From Nocardioidaceae bacterium (lineage in GTDB: Bacteria; Actinomycetota; Actinomycetes; Propionibacteriales; Nocardioidaceae), in assembly GCA_030447805.1 (NCBI GenBank), contig JAUJOE010000002.1, forward strand, positions 344,868 through 408,867: 64,000 nt of DNA, in the 5' to 3' direction. The notes beneath the pieces are model-generated. The model searched no databases. It was not told where the DNA came from and was given only the letters and a program-made list of their open reading frames with translations. Made by a program: the position numbers and the translations under genes. How positions within the stretch are numbered: the first letter of the stretch is position 1; each line of letters opens with the position of its first letter. Positions 40,284 through 50,092 of the stretch are shown piece by piece.

Positions 40284-40496
40284 ATGGAGAAGACCACGGT
40301 CTATCTCGAACCAGAAGTGAAAAGGGCAATCAAGGCCCGCGCGCGAGAGAGCGGGTTGTCGGAGGCTGAAGTCATTAGAGCGTCCATCCGCGCCAGCGTG
40401 CTTCCCGCCGGCGTCAGCCCTCGGGCAGGGCTCTTCACGGCGGAGGCGTTTGCTGACCGGGTCGACGAGCTGCTCGTCGGCTTCGGCGAAAAGTGA
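40284..40496 (+). CDS. vapB: Antitoxin VapB-like, ribbon-helix-helix
   Basis: A 70-residue RHH protein: 'TTVYLEPEVKRAIKARARES' and 'GLSEAEVIRASIRASVL', then a short acidic tail ('AFADRVDELLVGFGE') for toxin binding. ATG at 40284; the stop overlaps the toxin's GTG (GTGA). Autorepression through the palindrome over its promoter is likely. Confidence 0.88.
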   Translation: MEKTTVYLEPEVKRAIKARARESGLSEAEVIRASIRASVLPAGVSPRAGLFTAEAFADRVDELLVGFGEK

Positions 40497-40904
40497 TCGT
40501 CGACACGAGTGCACTGCTGGCTTTCTTCAATGCAGCTGAACCCCAACATCGGCCGATGGTCGAGGCTCTGACCGCTGAGCCGTCAGAGGGGCTGGTGGTA
40601 TCGCCGTACGTCCTGGCCGAACTCGACTACCTCGTGGCAACCCGGGTAGGGGTGGAAGCAGAGCTTGCTGTGTTGACTGAGCTTGCAGCCGGGGCTTGGG
40701 AGCTGCCGTCCTTTCCGGCGAAGGACCTCAACGCCGCCGTGGCACTGCTCGACAAGTACGCCGATCAGCGCATTGGCCTTTGCGGACGCATCTTTGGTCG
40801 TGCTTGCGCAACGCTACGAGACCCGAACCATCGCCACCCTCGATCGCAGACACTTCACCGCGTTGCGACCGCTTAATGGGGGACGCTTCACGATCGTTCC
40901 TTGA
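40493..40904 (+). CDS. vapC: VapC family PIN-domain toxin, one frameshift
   Basis: PIN-domain ribonuclease with the acidic set: D in 'MIVDTSALLAF', E in 'VLAELDYLV', D in 'ADASLVVLAQR' and D in 'TIATLDRRHF'. The last two are read in a second frame: one extra T near 40780 ('GGCCTTTGCGGAC') breaks the ORF. Joined length is about 136 residues, normal. GTG start overlaps the vapB stop. Confidence 0.85.
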
Positions 40905-40950
40905 AGCGCTGCCTTCTTCTCGACACGTTTGGTATGTCGCTCAGGTCGCG

Positions 40951-41967
40951 CTACTTGGCGAGCTGGTTGACGGCGGCACCGAAGACTCGAGGAAGGCGTT
41001 GGGCCGCCGGGACGATCAGTCGAGCTCCGGCACGGTGCGACCGCACCTCCAACAGAGACTCGGTGATCCAGCGGTACCTCCGGCTGGCGGCCAGCCAACG
41101 GCGCTCATAATCCCCGGGTCGGTCAGCCGCCACACACTCCACGAGTGCGCGCGCCGACGCCAGGCCCACGGAGATTCCTTCACCGGTCAACGCGTCGACG
41201 TACCCCGCCGCATCACCGACCAGCAGCACCCGACCGGCGACTCGTGCGCGGCTGCGCTGCCGCAGTGGACCGGCTCCGCGGGTCGAGGTGGCAGCCGACT
41301 GGGGCAAGCGGTCCACCAGCGCGGGGAACTCCTTGAGCTGCGCCTCGTACGGAGCTCGCTCGCTGGTGAGCAGCGCCACACCGACGAGCGCAGGGCCGAG
41401 AGGTGTCACGTATGCCTCGAGGTCCGGTCCCCAGTGCACCTCGACGAGGTCGGTCCACGGCGCGACGGCGTAGTGCTGGCGCAGCCCATACCGGGGTTGG
41501 CTTCGAGCGGAGATTCCGAGGCCGAGCTGGCGGCGCACCGGCGAGTGCAGTCCGTCGGCGGCAGCGAGGTAACGGGCACGCAAACCGGCGACGGCAACTC
41601 CGTCCTGGTCTTGCTCGACGCGCTCAGCCGAGCGCTCAAGCACCGGGATCCCCGCAGCCTCCACGGCGGCTGACAGGGCAGCGTGCAGGTCGGTACGCCG
41701 CATGCCGCATCCCTCGCCGTCGCGAAACCCGGCTTCTGCGGTGCGTCTGCCGTCGATGTAGCGGATGCCGGTCAGCCGGTAGCCGTCAACCGGCACACCG
41801 AGCTGGCTCAGCTTCTTGACAGCGGCAGGCATCAGTCCCTCACCGCACGCCTTGTCGATAGGCCCGGGCCGTGGCTCCAGGACGGCGACTGACAGTCCAG
41901 CGCGATCGGCGTACAACGCGGTCGCCAAGCCGACTGGCCCGCCACCGGCGATTAGCAGGTCAACCAA
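40951..41967 (-). CDS. FAD-dependent monooxygenase/oxidoreductase, SrsC-like
   Basis: A 338-residue flavoprotein: FAD dinucleotide motif 'LLIAGGGPVGLATALYADRA', 'CGEGLMPAAVKKL', 'RRTDLHAAL' and 'VLLVGDAAGYVDALTGEGI' (the GD motif). It is the third gene of a type III PKS, methyltransferase, flavoprotein set in the same order as srsABC of Streptomyces griseus, where SrsC hydroxylates methylated alkylresorcinols. The sequence also resembles geranylgeranyl-reductase-type enzymes, so the reaction is inferred from context. TTG start at 41967. Confidence 0.78.
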   Translation of the reverse strand: MVDLLIAGGGPVGLATALYADRAGLSVAVLEPRPGPIDKACGEGLMPAAVKKLSQLGVPVDGYRLTGIRYIDGRRTAEAGFRDGEGCGMRRTDLHAALSAAVEAAGIPVLERSAERVEQDQDGVAVAGLRARYLAAADGLHSPVRRQLGLGISARSQPRYGLRQHYAVAPWTDLVEVHWGPDLEAYVTPLGPALVGVALLTSERAPYEAQLKEFPALVDRLPQSAATSTRGAGPLRQRSRARVAGRVLLVGDAAGYVDALTGEGISVGLASARALVECVAADRPGDYERRWLAASRRYRWITESLLEVRSHRAGARLIVPAAQRLPRVFGAAVNQLAK

Positions 41968-41991
41968 GAGCCACCACCGCTAAGAAGCAGA

Positions 41992-42546
41992 TCAGGCACG
42001 GGTGGGCCGCTGCGCAGGAGGAGCCGTCGACTCCGCCAGCTCGAGGGCGGCGTTCTCGACGCCGATGCGCACCCGCAACAGCAGCGCATTGGCAACGGTG
42101 AACACCAGTGCGGTGACCCAGGCGGTGTGGACGAGCGGCAGCGCCGCGCCTTCGGCGACCACGGCGACATAGTTCGGGTGCTTCAGCCACCGGTACGGTC
42201 CGCGGCTGACCAGCGGCAGGCCGGGCGTGATGATCACCCGGGTGTTCCACTGGTGCCCGAGAGTCCCGATGCACCACCAGCGCAGCCCCTGCGACCCCAA
42301 CACCACCGCGAGCATCGGCCACCCGAGTCCGGGCAGGAACGGCCGATCGGCCACCAGCACCTCTGCGAGGCACCCCACCAGCAGGCCAGTGTGCAGCAGC
42401 ACCATTGCCGGATAGTGCCCGGCGCCGTACTCACGGCCGCCGCGGCGAAAGCTCCACGCCGCGTTGCGTTTGGAGACGACCAGCTCAGCCAGGCGTTCGA
42501 CTGCAACGGCGACGACAAGTGCGACGTACAAGGTGGCGACCGACAT
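41992..42546 (-). CDS. Isoprenylcysteine carboxyl methyltransferase-family protein, SrsB-like
   Basis: A 184-residue membrane methyltransferase of the ICMT family. C-terminal motif 'PGLPLVSRGPYRWLKHPNYV' with the conserved 'RHPxY'-type signature (here KHPNY), and several helices before it. In srs-type clusters this enzyme O-methylates the alkylresorcinol. ATG at 42546; 49 bp after the PKS stop and 24 bp before the flavoprotein start, so one operon. Confidence 0.85.
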   Translation of the reverse strand: MSVATLYVALVVAVAVERLAELVVSKRNAAWSFRRGGREYGAGHYPAMVLLHTGLLVGCLAEVLVADRPFLPGLGWPMLAVVLGSQGLRWWCIGTLGHQWNTRVIITPGLPLVSRGPYRWLKHPNYVAVVAEGAALPLVHTAWVTALVFTVANALLLRVRIGVENAALELAESTAPPAQRPTRA

Positions 42547-42595
42547 GTCTACTGCCCCGTTGGACCGTCGCAGCTGGGCGCAGCGCCCACCGTCG

Positions 42596-43648
42596 TCACC
42601 ACCGCAACAGCACCAGCTCGGCGCAGAAACCCGGTCCCATCGCGAACAACATCCCTGGTGTGCCCGCCGGCGGCGGGCAGGTGTCAAGGGTGTCGCGCAG
42701 GACATGCAAGACCGATGCCGACGAGAGATTACCGATGCGCTCGAGTGAGCGCCAGGTCACCTCGAGCGCATCCTCGCCGATGCCGAGGGAGGTCTCGACG
42801 GCGCGCAGCACCTTCGGACCGCCCGGATGCGCCACCCAACCGGTCACGTCGCGGATCTCCAGGTCGAAGTCGGCGAGCAGCCCCTTGACGTCGTCGGCGA
42901 GGTGCATGCTGACCAGGTCGGGAACCTCGGCGCCGAGCACGATCTTCAGCCCGGAGGCGCCGATGTCCCAACCCATGGCGCGCTGGGTGTCGGGGTAGAG
43001 GTGCGCGCGGCTGGCAATCACGTCAGGGCCCTCGGCGGGTCGGTTGGCGCCGACCATGACCACTGCGGCGGCGCCGTCGCCGAACAGGCCGCTCGCCACC
43101 ATGTTGGCGGTCGACGGGTCGTCGCGCTGCAGCGTGAGCGAGCACAGTTCGACCGAGAGCAGTACGCCGACCGCGTCCGGCCATCCGAGCAGGAAGTCGT
43201 GCAGGCGGGCTATCCCCGCGGCGCCGGCCAGACAGCCGAGTCCGAAGAGGGGGATGCGCTTGACGTCGGGCCGCAGCCCGACTACGGCGGCGATGCGCGC
43301 TTCGATAGACGGCACCGCGATCCCGGTGACCGTTGTCGACATGATGACGTCGACGTCGGTGGGGTCGAGCCCAGCCTCGTCGAGCGAACCCCGCAGGGCC
43401 TGGGCTCCCAGCTCCACCGCCGACTCGATGAAGGCGTCGTTCGCCGCGCCGAAGCTGTCGAGTGCGGCGTAGCGCTCCAGCGGTAACGCGAGGTGCCGGG
43501 TGGTGACGGCAGCGCTGGTGTGCAGCCGCTGCAGCAGCGCCCGCTTGGCGTCCGATCGCAGGCAGAGGTCGGCGAACCGTTCGGTGATCTCGGCTTGGGA
43601 GTACTCGTGCGGTGGCAGTACGCCGTGCACTGCCGCAATCCGGGTCAC
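42596..43648 (-). CDS. Type III polyketide synthase, SrsA-like
   Basis: A 350-residue chalcone-synthase-fold enzyme. The Cys-His-Asn triad is present: C in '[12 protein letters not shown]', H in '[12 protein letters not shown]', N in '[13 protein letters not shown]'; '[11 protein letters not shown]' is also typical. It would extend a long acyl-CoA with malonyl-CoA to make alkylresorcinols or alkylpyrones, by analogy with SrsA. GTG start at 43648 with TAGGCT 7 nt upstream (leaderless); a longer ORF upstream runs through a palindromic repeat and is not real. Confidence 0.9.
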   Translation of the reverse strand: MTRIAAVHGVLPPHEYSQAEITERFADLCLRSDAKRALLQRLHTSAAVTTRHLALPLERYAALDSFGAANDAFIESAVELGAQALRGSLDEAGLDPTDVDVIMSTTVTGIAVPSIEARIAAVVGLRPDVKRIPLFGLGCLAGAAGIARLHDFLLGWPDAVGVLLSVELCSLTLQRDDPSTANMVASGLFGDGAAAVVMVGANRPAEGPDVIASRAHLYPDTQRAMGWDIGASGLKIVLGAEVPDLVSMHLADDVKGLLADFDLEIRDVTGWVAHPGGPKVLRAVETSLGIGEDALEVTWRSLERIGNLSSASVLHVLRDTLDTCPPPAGTPGMLFAMGPGFCAELVLLRW

Positions 43649-43686
43649 GGCACCGAGCCTACGTTGGCCGACGAGAGCCCCATCCG

Positions 43687-43733
43687 AAGGATCCGACGCT
43701 GGGCACGCCATAGCGATCACCGCGTCGGATCCT
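43687..43733 (+). repeat. Dispersed palindrome family 2, copy 2
   Basis: Arms AGGATCCGACG (43688-43698) and CGTCGGATCCT (43723-43733) around a 24-bp core containing GGGCACGCCATAGCGATCAC. Just upstream of the PKS promoter. Confidence 0.8.
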
Positions 43734-43759
43734 GGTGCAGGGGCCAAGCCGAACCCGCG

Positions 43760-43807
43760 AAGGAACCGACGCTGGGCACGCCATAGCGATCACCGCGTCG
43801 GATCCTT
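43760..43807 (+). repeat. Dispersed palindrome family 2, copy 3
   Basis: Arms AAGGAACCGACG (43760-43771, one mismatch) and CGTCGGATCCTT (43796-43807). Its 24-bp core is identical to that of copy 2, in the same orientation, 73 bp away, so the pair looks like a recent tandem duplication. It ends 9 bp before the valS stop. Confidence 0.8.
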
Positions 43808-43816
43808 GGCAGAGGC

Positions 43817-46422
43817 TCAGGCCTTGGGCGAGAGGAGCTCGGTTTCGACACTGATCTCGCCTTCCCGAGGCATGAACACCACGTCGCCGGTGATGCGACC
43901 AGCAGCCCGCAGGTCGTCGAGTGCCCGCTCGACGAGCGACAGCGCCGGCGCCGGGCCGTAGACCGTGGCGGCTGACACCTCGGTGCGCATCGACACCTTG
44001 GCGACCGACTTGGCGCCCCGTACCCCGGCCAGCGCCGCAGCCGTCGCGTCGAGCAGGTCCGGGTCATGGGGTACGGCGTCGAGGTCGGCCTCCACGGCGG
44101 GCCACGCCGCCCGGTGGATCGACCCCTCCTGCCACCATGACCACGCCTCTTCGGTGACGTAAGGCAGGAACGGGGCGAAGAGCCGAAGCTGCACCGACAA
44201 CGCTGCGGAGAGGGCGGCCTGCACCGAGGCAGCGGCCGCGCGCCGCGCGCGCCGTACGCCCGCTCCTTGACCAGCTCGAGGTAGTCGTCGCAGAAGGTCC
44301 AGAAGAACTTCTCAGTCGTCTCCAAAGCCGTCGTGTAGTCGTAGCGCTCGAACGCCGCGGTGGCCTGAAGGACCACCTGCCGCAGCTGCTGAATCATCGC
44401 CTGGTCGAGTGGCTCGCCGACCGCGCGCACGTCGCCCCCCACTGCACCAGGGCCCAACACGAACTTCGACGCGTTCAGCAGCTTCGTCGCCAGCCGCCGA
44501 CCCATCTTGAAAGGGTGTTCGGCGAAGGCGGAGTCCTGGTAAGCTCGCAGCGACGCCGCACGCCACCGGATCGCGTCGGAGCCGTAGCGATCAAGCAGCT
44601 CCGTTGGGACCATCACGTTGCCCTTGGACTTGCTCATCTTCTTGCGGTCAGGGTCGAGCACGAACCCGGAGATCATCGCCGAGCGCCACGGCACCGCGTC
44701 GTGCTCGAAGTGCGAGCGCACCACGCGGGAGAACAACCAGGTGCGGATGATGTCGTGCGCCTGGCTGCACAGGTCCATGGGGAACACGCGACCGAAGAGA
44801 TCGGGGTCGGTCTCCCAGCGGCCGCCGATCTGCGGGGTGAGCGACGACGTCGCCCAGGTGTCCATCACGTCGGGGTCGCCGATGAAGCCACCGGGCTTGC
44901 CGCGCTGCGCCTCTTCGTAGCCGGTTGGCGGTTCAGCCGACGGGTCGACGGGCAGCTGGTCCTCGCTGGCCACCAGCGCGTCGTCGTACTGCGGCTCGCC
45001 ATCGGCGTCGAGCGGGTACCAGACGGGGAACGGGACGCCGAAGAAGCGCTGCCGCGATATCAGCCAGTCGCCGTTCAACCCCTCGACCCAGTTGGTGTAG
45101 CGGTGCTGCATGTACGGCGGTGCCCACTCCAGCTCAGTGCCGCGGGCGATCAGCGCTTGGCGGATGTCGTCGTCGCGGCCGCCGTTGCGGATGTACCACT
45201 GCCGGGTCGCGACGATCTCGAGCGGCTTGTCGCCCTTCTCGAAGAAGTTCGTCATCCGCTGGGTGGTCTGGGGCTCGCCGTCGAGGTCGCCGGAATGCCG
45301 CAGCAGCGCAACCGTGGCCTCTCGGGCGCTGTAGGTGGTCTTCCCCGCCAGTTCTTGGTACGCCGTTCGGCCGGCCTCGGTGGTGAACCACTCAGGCGTC
45401 TCCCGCAGCAGCCGACCGTCGCGGCCGATGATCGCCCGCACGGGCAGTTGTAGCTCACGCCACCACTGCACGTCCGTGAGGTCGCCGAACGTGCAGCACA
45501 TGGCGATGCCGGCACCCTTGTCGGGTTCGGCGCCGGGGTGGGCAAGCACGGGCAGGTCGACCCCGAACAGCGGCGAGCGGACCGGCGTACCGAACAACGG
45601 CCGGTAACGCTCGTCGTCGGGATGCGCGATCAGCGCGACGCAGGCGCCGATCAGCTCGGGGCGGGTCGTCTCGACGTACACCGGGCCGTCGGCGCCGTGG
45701 AACGCGACGCGGTGGTAGTGGCCGGGGTACTCCCGCGCCTCGAGCTCGGCCTGGGCAACCGCCGTCTGGAACGTCACGTCCCACAGGGTCGGCGCCTCGG
45801 CCTGGTAGGCCTCGCCACGGGCCAGGTTGCGGAGGAACCCGCGCTGCGACACGGCCCGCGACTCGTCACCGATCGTGGTGTACAGCAACGACCAGTCAAC
45901 GGACAAGCCGATTGTGCGGAAGAGCTGCTCGAAGGCGACCTCGTCGGTGGCTGTCAGCTGTTCGCAGAGCTCGATGAAGTTGCCCCGCGAGATCGGCACC
46001 TGCTTCTTCGGGTCGGGCTTGTCCGGCGGCCGGAAGTCGGCGTCGTAGCCGACCAAGGGGTCGCACCGCACGCCGTAGAAGTTCTGCACCCGGCGCTCGG
46101 TCGGCAGGCCGTTGTCGTCCCACCCCATCGGGTAGAAGACCTCCTTGCCGCGCATCCGCTGGTAGCGCGCGATCAGGTCGCACTGGGTGTAGGAGCAGAC
46201 GCTGCCGAAGTGGAGGGTGCCCGACACGGTCGGCGGCGGGGTGTCGATCGAGTAGATCTGGTCGCGCGACTTGGTGCGGTCGAACGCGTAGACACCGCGG
46301 TCTTCCCAGATCGCGCTCCACTTTGCTTCCAGCCCGTCCAGGCTCGGACGCTCGGGTACGTCGACCGAGCGCGAAGCTGCGGTCGACGTGCCAGGAGCGG
46401 AGCGCGGAAGGGTCTCGGTCAT
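43817..46422 (-). CDS. valS: Valine--tRNA ligase (archaeal-like form), one frameshift
   Basis: About 868 residues after joining frames near 44235. Class I signatures: '[19 protein letters not shown]' (HIGH variant HFGS) and 'KKMSKSKGN'. '[20 protein letters not shown]' and the lack of the C-terminal coiled-coil arm after the anticodon domain resemble archaeal-type ValRS rather than the 950-residue bacterial form. ATG at 46422 with TAGGCT 8 nt upstream (leaderless). The break lies in a GC-only stretch. Charges tRNA-Val; essential, so the frameshift is probably an error. Confidence 0.93.
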
Positions 46423-46490
46423 GGTCGCCAAGCCTACGGCGACCGCCTCCATTGGCACGACCCGATTCCTCGGCTGGGGCCTTGCGCCAA

Positions 46491-46534
46491 GCATCCGACG
46501 TTAAGCACGCCATGCCGTGCCGAGCGTCGGATCC
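46491..46534 (+). repeat. Dispersed palindrome family 2, copy 4
   Basis: Arms CATCCGACG/CGTCGGATC (46492-46500 and 46525-46533) with a 24-bp core TTAAGCACGCCATGCCGTGC followed by CGAG. It lies in the divergent valS/folC intergenic region. Confidence 0.75.
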
Positions 46535-46555
46535 TTACGCGGGGTGCGTGCGGGC

Positions 46556-46603
46556 AAAGTTCCGACGTGGTGAGGGCTATGGCGTGCGCAGCGTCGGATC
46601 TTT
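46556..46603 (-). repeat. Dispersed palindrome family 2, copy 5
   Basis: Arms AAAGTTCCGACG (46556-46567) and CGTCGGATCTTT (46592-46603). On the minus strand the core reads CTGCGCACGCCATAGCCC followed by TCACCA, so it is inverted relative to copy 4. It ends 20 bp before the folC -10 box. Confidence 0.78.
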
Positions 46604-46635
46604 GAGCGAGGATGGGCGGCACTAGACTCCGGGCG

Positions 46636-48048
46636 ATGTCTGAGCCGAGCGGAGCGGGGCGCTACCGCGAGGTCGAGCGCTCGTTGCTCGCCCGGTGGCC
46701 CGAGAGCAGGCTCGAGCCGTCGCTTGACCGCATCGCAGCGCTGTGTGACCTGCTCGGGCAGCCGCAGCGCGCCTTCCCGGTCGTGCACCTGACCGGCACC
46801 AACGGCAAGACGTCCACGGCCCGCATGATCGACGTACTGCTGCGGGCGCTCGGGCTGCGCACCGGTCGCTTCACCAGTCCGCACCTCGCGCGGATGACCG
46901 AGCGGATCAGCGTCGACGGGGAGGAGCTGAGCCCCGACAGGTTCGTAGAGGTGTACGACGAGGTGGCGCCGTACGCCGACGTCGTCGACCGCTCCGGCGA
47001 GCACCCGCTGAGCTTCTTCGAGCTGATCGCGGCCATGGCCTTCGCCGCCTTCGCCGACGCGCCCGTCGACGCAGGGGTGATCGAGGTCGGCATGGGTGGG
47101 TCGTGGGACGCCACCAACGTCGCCGACGCCGCCGTCGCCGTGATCACGCCGATCGGCGTCGACCACGAGCGCTACCTTGGCGACGCACCGGAGGTTATCG
47201 CGATCGAGAAGGCCGGGATCCTCAAACCCGGCACGTTCGTGGTGCTCGCCCAGCAGCAGGTCGAGGCCGCGGAGGTGCTGCTCCGCCGGGCAGCCGAGGT
47301 GGGCGCAACGGTCGCTCGCGAGGGCCTCGAGTTCGGCGTGGTGCACCGAGCGCCCGCCATCGGCGGCCAGCTCGTCACCCTGCAGGGGCTCGCGACGACG
47401 TACGACGACATCTTCCTCCCGCTGCACGGCGCCCACCAGGCCCACAACGCCGCGTGTGCGCTGGCGGCCGTCGAGGCGTTCGCGGGCGGCAAGGGCCTCG
47501 AGGGCGGGCTCGACCTGGAGACGGTGCGGGAGGCGTTCGCGCAGGTCACGTCGCCTGCCCGGCTGGAAGTCGTACGCCGATCGCCGGCCGTCGTGCTCGA
47601 CGCGGCCCACAACCCCCACGGGGCGCTGGCCACCGCTGAGGCGGTGCAGGAGGCGTTCTCGTTCTCCCCGCTGGTCGGGGTGGTGGGCGTGATGGCCGAC
47701 AAGGATGTCGAGGGCGTGCTCGACGCCTTCGAGCCGGTCATGTCGACGGTTGTCTGCACGCAGAACTCCACCGCTCGGGCGACGCCCGCCGAGGAGCTGG
47801 CTGAGGTGGCCAGGGGCATCTTCGGCTCTGAGCGCGTCGAGGTGGCGCCGCGGCTCGACGACGCGCTCGACCTCGCCGTGGGCCTGGCCGAGGCGGCTGA
47901 CGCCGGGGGCATCGGCCTGGGTGGAGGCGGCGTGTTGGTCACCGGGTCGGTCATCACGGCAGGGGAGGCCCGCACTCTGCTTGAGGCGGTGGTGGCCGGT
48001 GAGGCGGTCGCCCCGTCGCACGATGTGCGCCTCGGTGCTGGCCGTTGA
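46636..48048 (+). CDS. folC: Bifunctional folylpolyglutamate/dihydrofolate synthase
   Basis: A 470-residue Mur-ligase-fold enzyme adding glutamates to folate. Motifs: P-loop 'HLTGTNGKTSTARMID', 'RFTSPHLARMTERISVDGE', 'EVGMGGSWDATNV', 'PIGVDHERYLG', 'EKAGILKPGT', 'LDAAHNPHGA'. ATG at 46636 with TAGACT (46623-46628) 7 nt upstream: leaderless. It overlaps the DUF4233 gene by 26 bp; the folC-DUF4233-ndk order is conserved. Confidence 0.95.
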   Translation: MSEPSGAGRYREVERSLLARWPESRLEPSLDRIAALCDLLGQPQRAFPVVHLTGTNGKTSTARMIDVLLRALGLRTGRFTSPHLARMTERISVDGEELSPDRFVEVYDEVAPYADVVDRSGEHPLSFFELIAAMAFAAFADAPVDAGVIEVGMGGSWDATNVADAAVAVITPIGVDHERYLGDAPEVIAIEKAGILKPGTFVVLAQQQVEAAEVLLRRAAEVGATVAREGLEFGVVHRAPAIGGQLVTLQGLATTYDDIFLPLHGAHQAHNAACALAAVEAFAGGKGLEGGLDLETVREAFAQVTSPARLEVVRRSPAVVLDAAHNPHGALATAEAVQEAFSFSPLVGVVGVMADKDVEGVLDAFEPVMSTVVCTQNSTARATPAEELAEVARGIFGSERVEVAPRLDDALDLAVGLAEAADAGGIGLGGGGVLVTGSVITAGEARTLLEAVVAGEAVAPSHDVRLGAGR

Positions 48049-48343
48049 GGCCATCGTGCTCGGGCTGGTGACACCAGTCTTGGTCATGGTGGAAGACGTG
48101 CCGCGCGGCGTCGCGCTCGGCCTGGGCCTCGGCCTGGCAGTGGCCGCGCTGCTGATTGCCGGTCTGTTGGGCGCCGAGTGGGCCTACTACGCCGGCTTCG
48201 CGTTACAGGTCGCGGCGGTGGCGATGGGGTTCGTGGTAACCGTCATGTTCGTGCTCGGGTTGGTCTTCGCCGGGCTGTGGACGACGGCGTACGTGCTGGG
48301 CCGCAAGATCGAGGGCCAGCAGGTCGGTGCGTCAGAGGGTTGA
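48023..48343 (+). CDS. DUF4233 membrane protein
   Basis: A 106-residue integral membrane protein with about three or four helices ('VEAIVLGLVTPVLVMV', 'VALGLGLGLAVAALLIAGLL', 'AVAMGFVVTVMFVLGLVFAG'). ATG 48023 is inside the end of folC, so it is translationally coupled. It corresponds to the conserved small gene between folC and ndk (Rv2446c position). Function unknown. Confidence 0.88.
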   Translation: MCASVLAVEAIVLGLVTPVLVMVEDVPRGVALGLGLGLAVAALLIAGLLGAEWAYYAGFALQVAAVAMGFVVTVMFVLGLVFAGLWTTAYVLGRKIEGQQVGASEG

Positions 48344-48370
48344 GTGAGCCACGCCTTAGGCTTGCTCGCC

Positions 48371-48784
48371 ATGACACAGCGCACGCTCGTTCTGCTGAAG
48401 CCCGACACCGTACGCCGCGGGCTCATCGGCGCGGTGCTCAGCCGGTTCGAGGCCAAGGGGCTGACCCTGGTGGCGATGGACCTGCGCACCATCAGTGCCG
48501 ATCTGGCGGACCAGCACTACGCCGAGCACGTCGACCGTGACTTCTACCCGACGCTGCGGGAGTTCGTGACGAGTGGGCCGCTGGTGGCAGCCGTACTCGA
48601 GGGCGACGAGGCGGTCGACGTCGTACGAGCGATCAACGGCGCGACCGACGGCCGGAAGGCAGCGCCGGGATCCATCCGCGGTGACTGGAGCCTGTCCAAC
48701 CGCGAGAACCTGGTGCACGGCTCGGACTCCGAGGACTCCGCGAAGCGCGAGATCGCGCTCTGGTTCCCCGACCTGACGAACTAA
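48371..48784 (+). CDS. ndk: Nucleoside diphosphate kinase
   Basis: A 137-residue NDK: 'TLVLLKPDTVRRGLIG' at the N-terminus, phosphohistidine in 'NLVHGSDSEDSAKREI', 'NGATDGRKAAPGSIRGDW' nucleotide loop. It equalises NTP pools. ATG 48371 with TAGGCT 8 nt upstream. A GCCGGGG/CCCCGGC long-loop hairpin just after the stop may terminate transcription. Confidence 0.95.
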   Translation: MTQRTLVLLKPDTVRRGLIGAVLSRFEAKGLTLVAMDLRTISADLADQHYAEHVDRDFYPTLREFVTSGPLVAAVLEGDEAVDVVRAINGATDGRKAAPGSIRGDWSLSNRENLVHGSDSEDSAKREIALWFPDLTN

Positions 48785-49019
48785 CCGCGCCGGGGGCTCA
48801 ACGGTCCGTCCTCGCCCCGGCAAACTGGAACGAACTTGCCGCGACTCTCGAAGCCCGTTTCGGCTGCAAGAACGTTCCTTTGGCAGGAGCTCAACCGGCG
48901 CAGGAGAGCGCGTCAGCCAACGACCGCTCGGGCCAGGAGCTGGGCGGGAACGGTGCCAATCGCAAAAGGGGCGCGGCCCGTCGAAGTGTCGCCGGGGTCT
49001 GAGCGGACCGCCAACTTAG

Positions 49020-50091
<1,072 letters not shown>

Positions 50092-50092
<1 letters not shown>

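Noticed and set aside
43646..43747. Longer type III PKS starting at 43747
   Set aside because: The extra 33 codons are translated palindrome copy 2; the leaderless GTG at 43648 is better supported.
46501..48087. 528-codon minus-strand ORF
   Set aside because: Antisense to folC and running through palindrome copy 5; a high-GC shadow.
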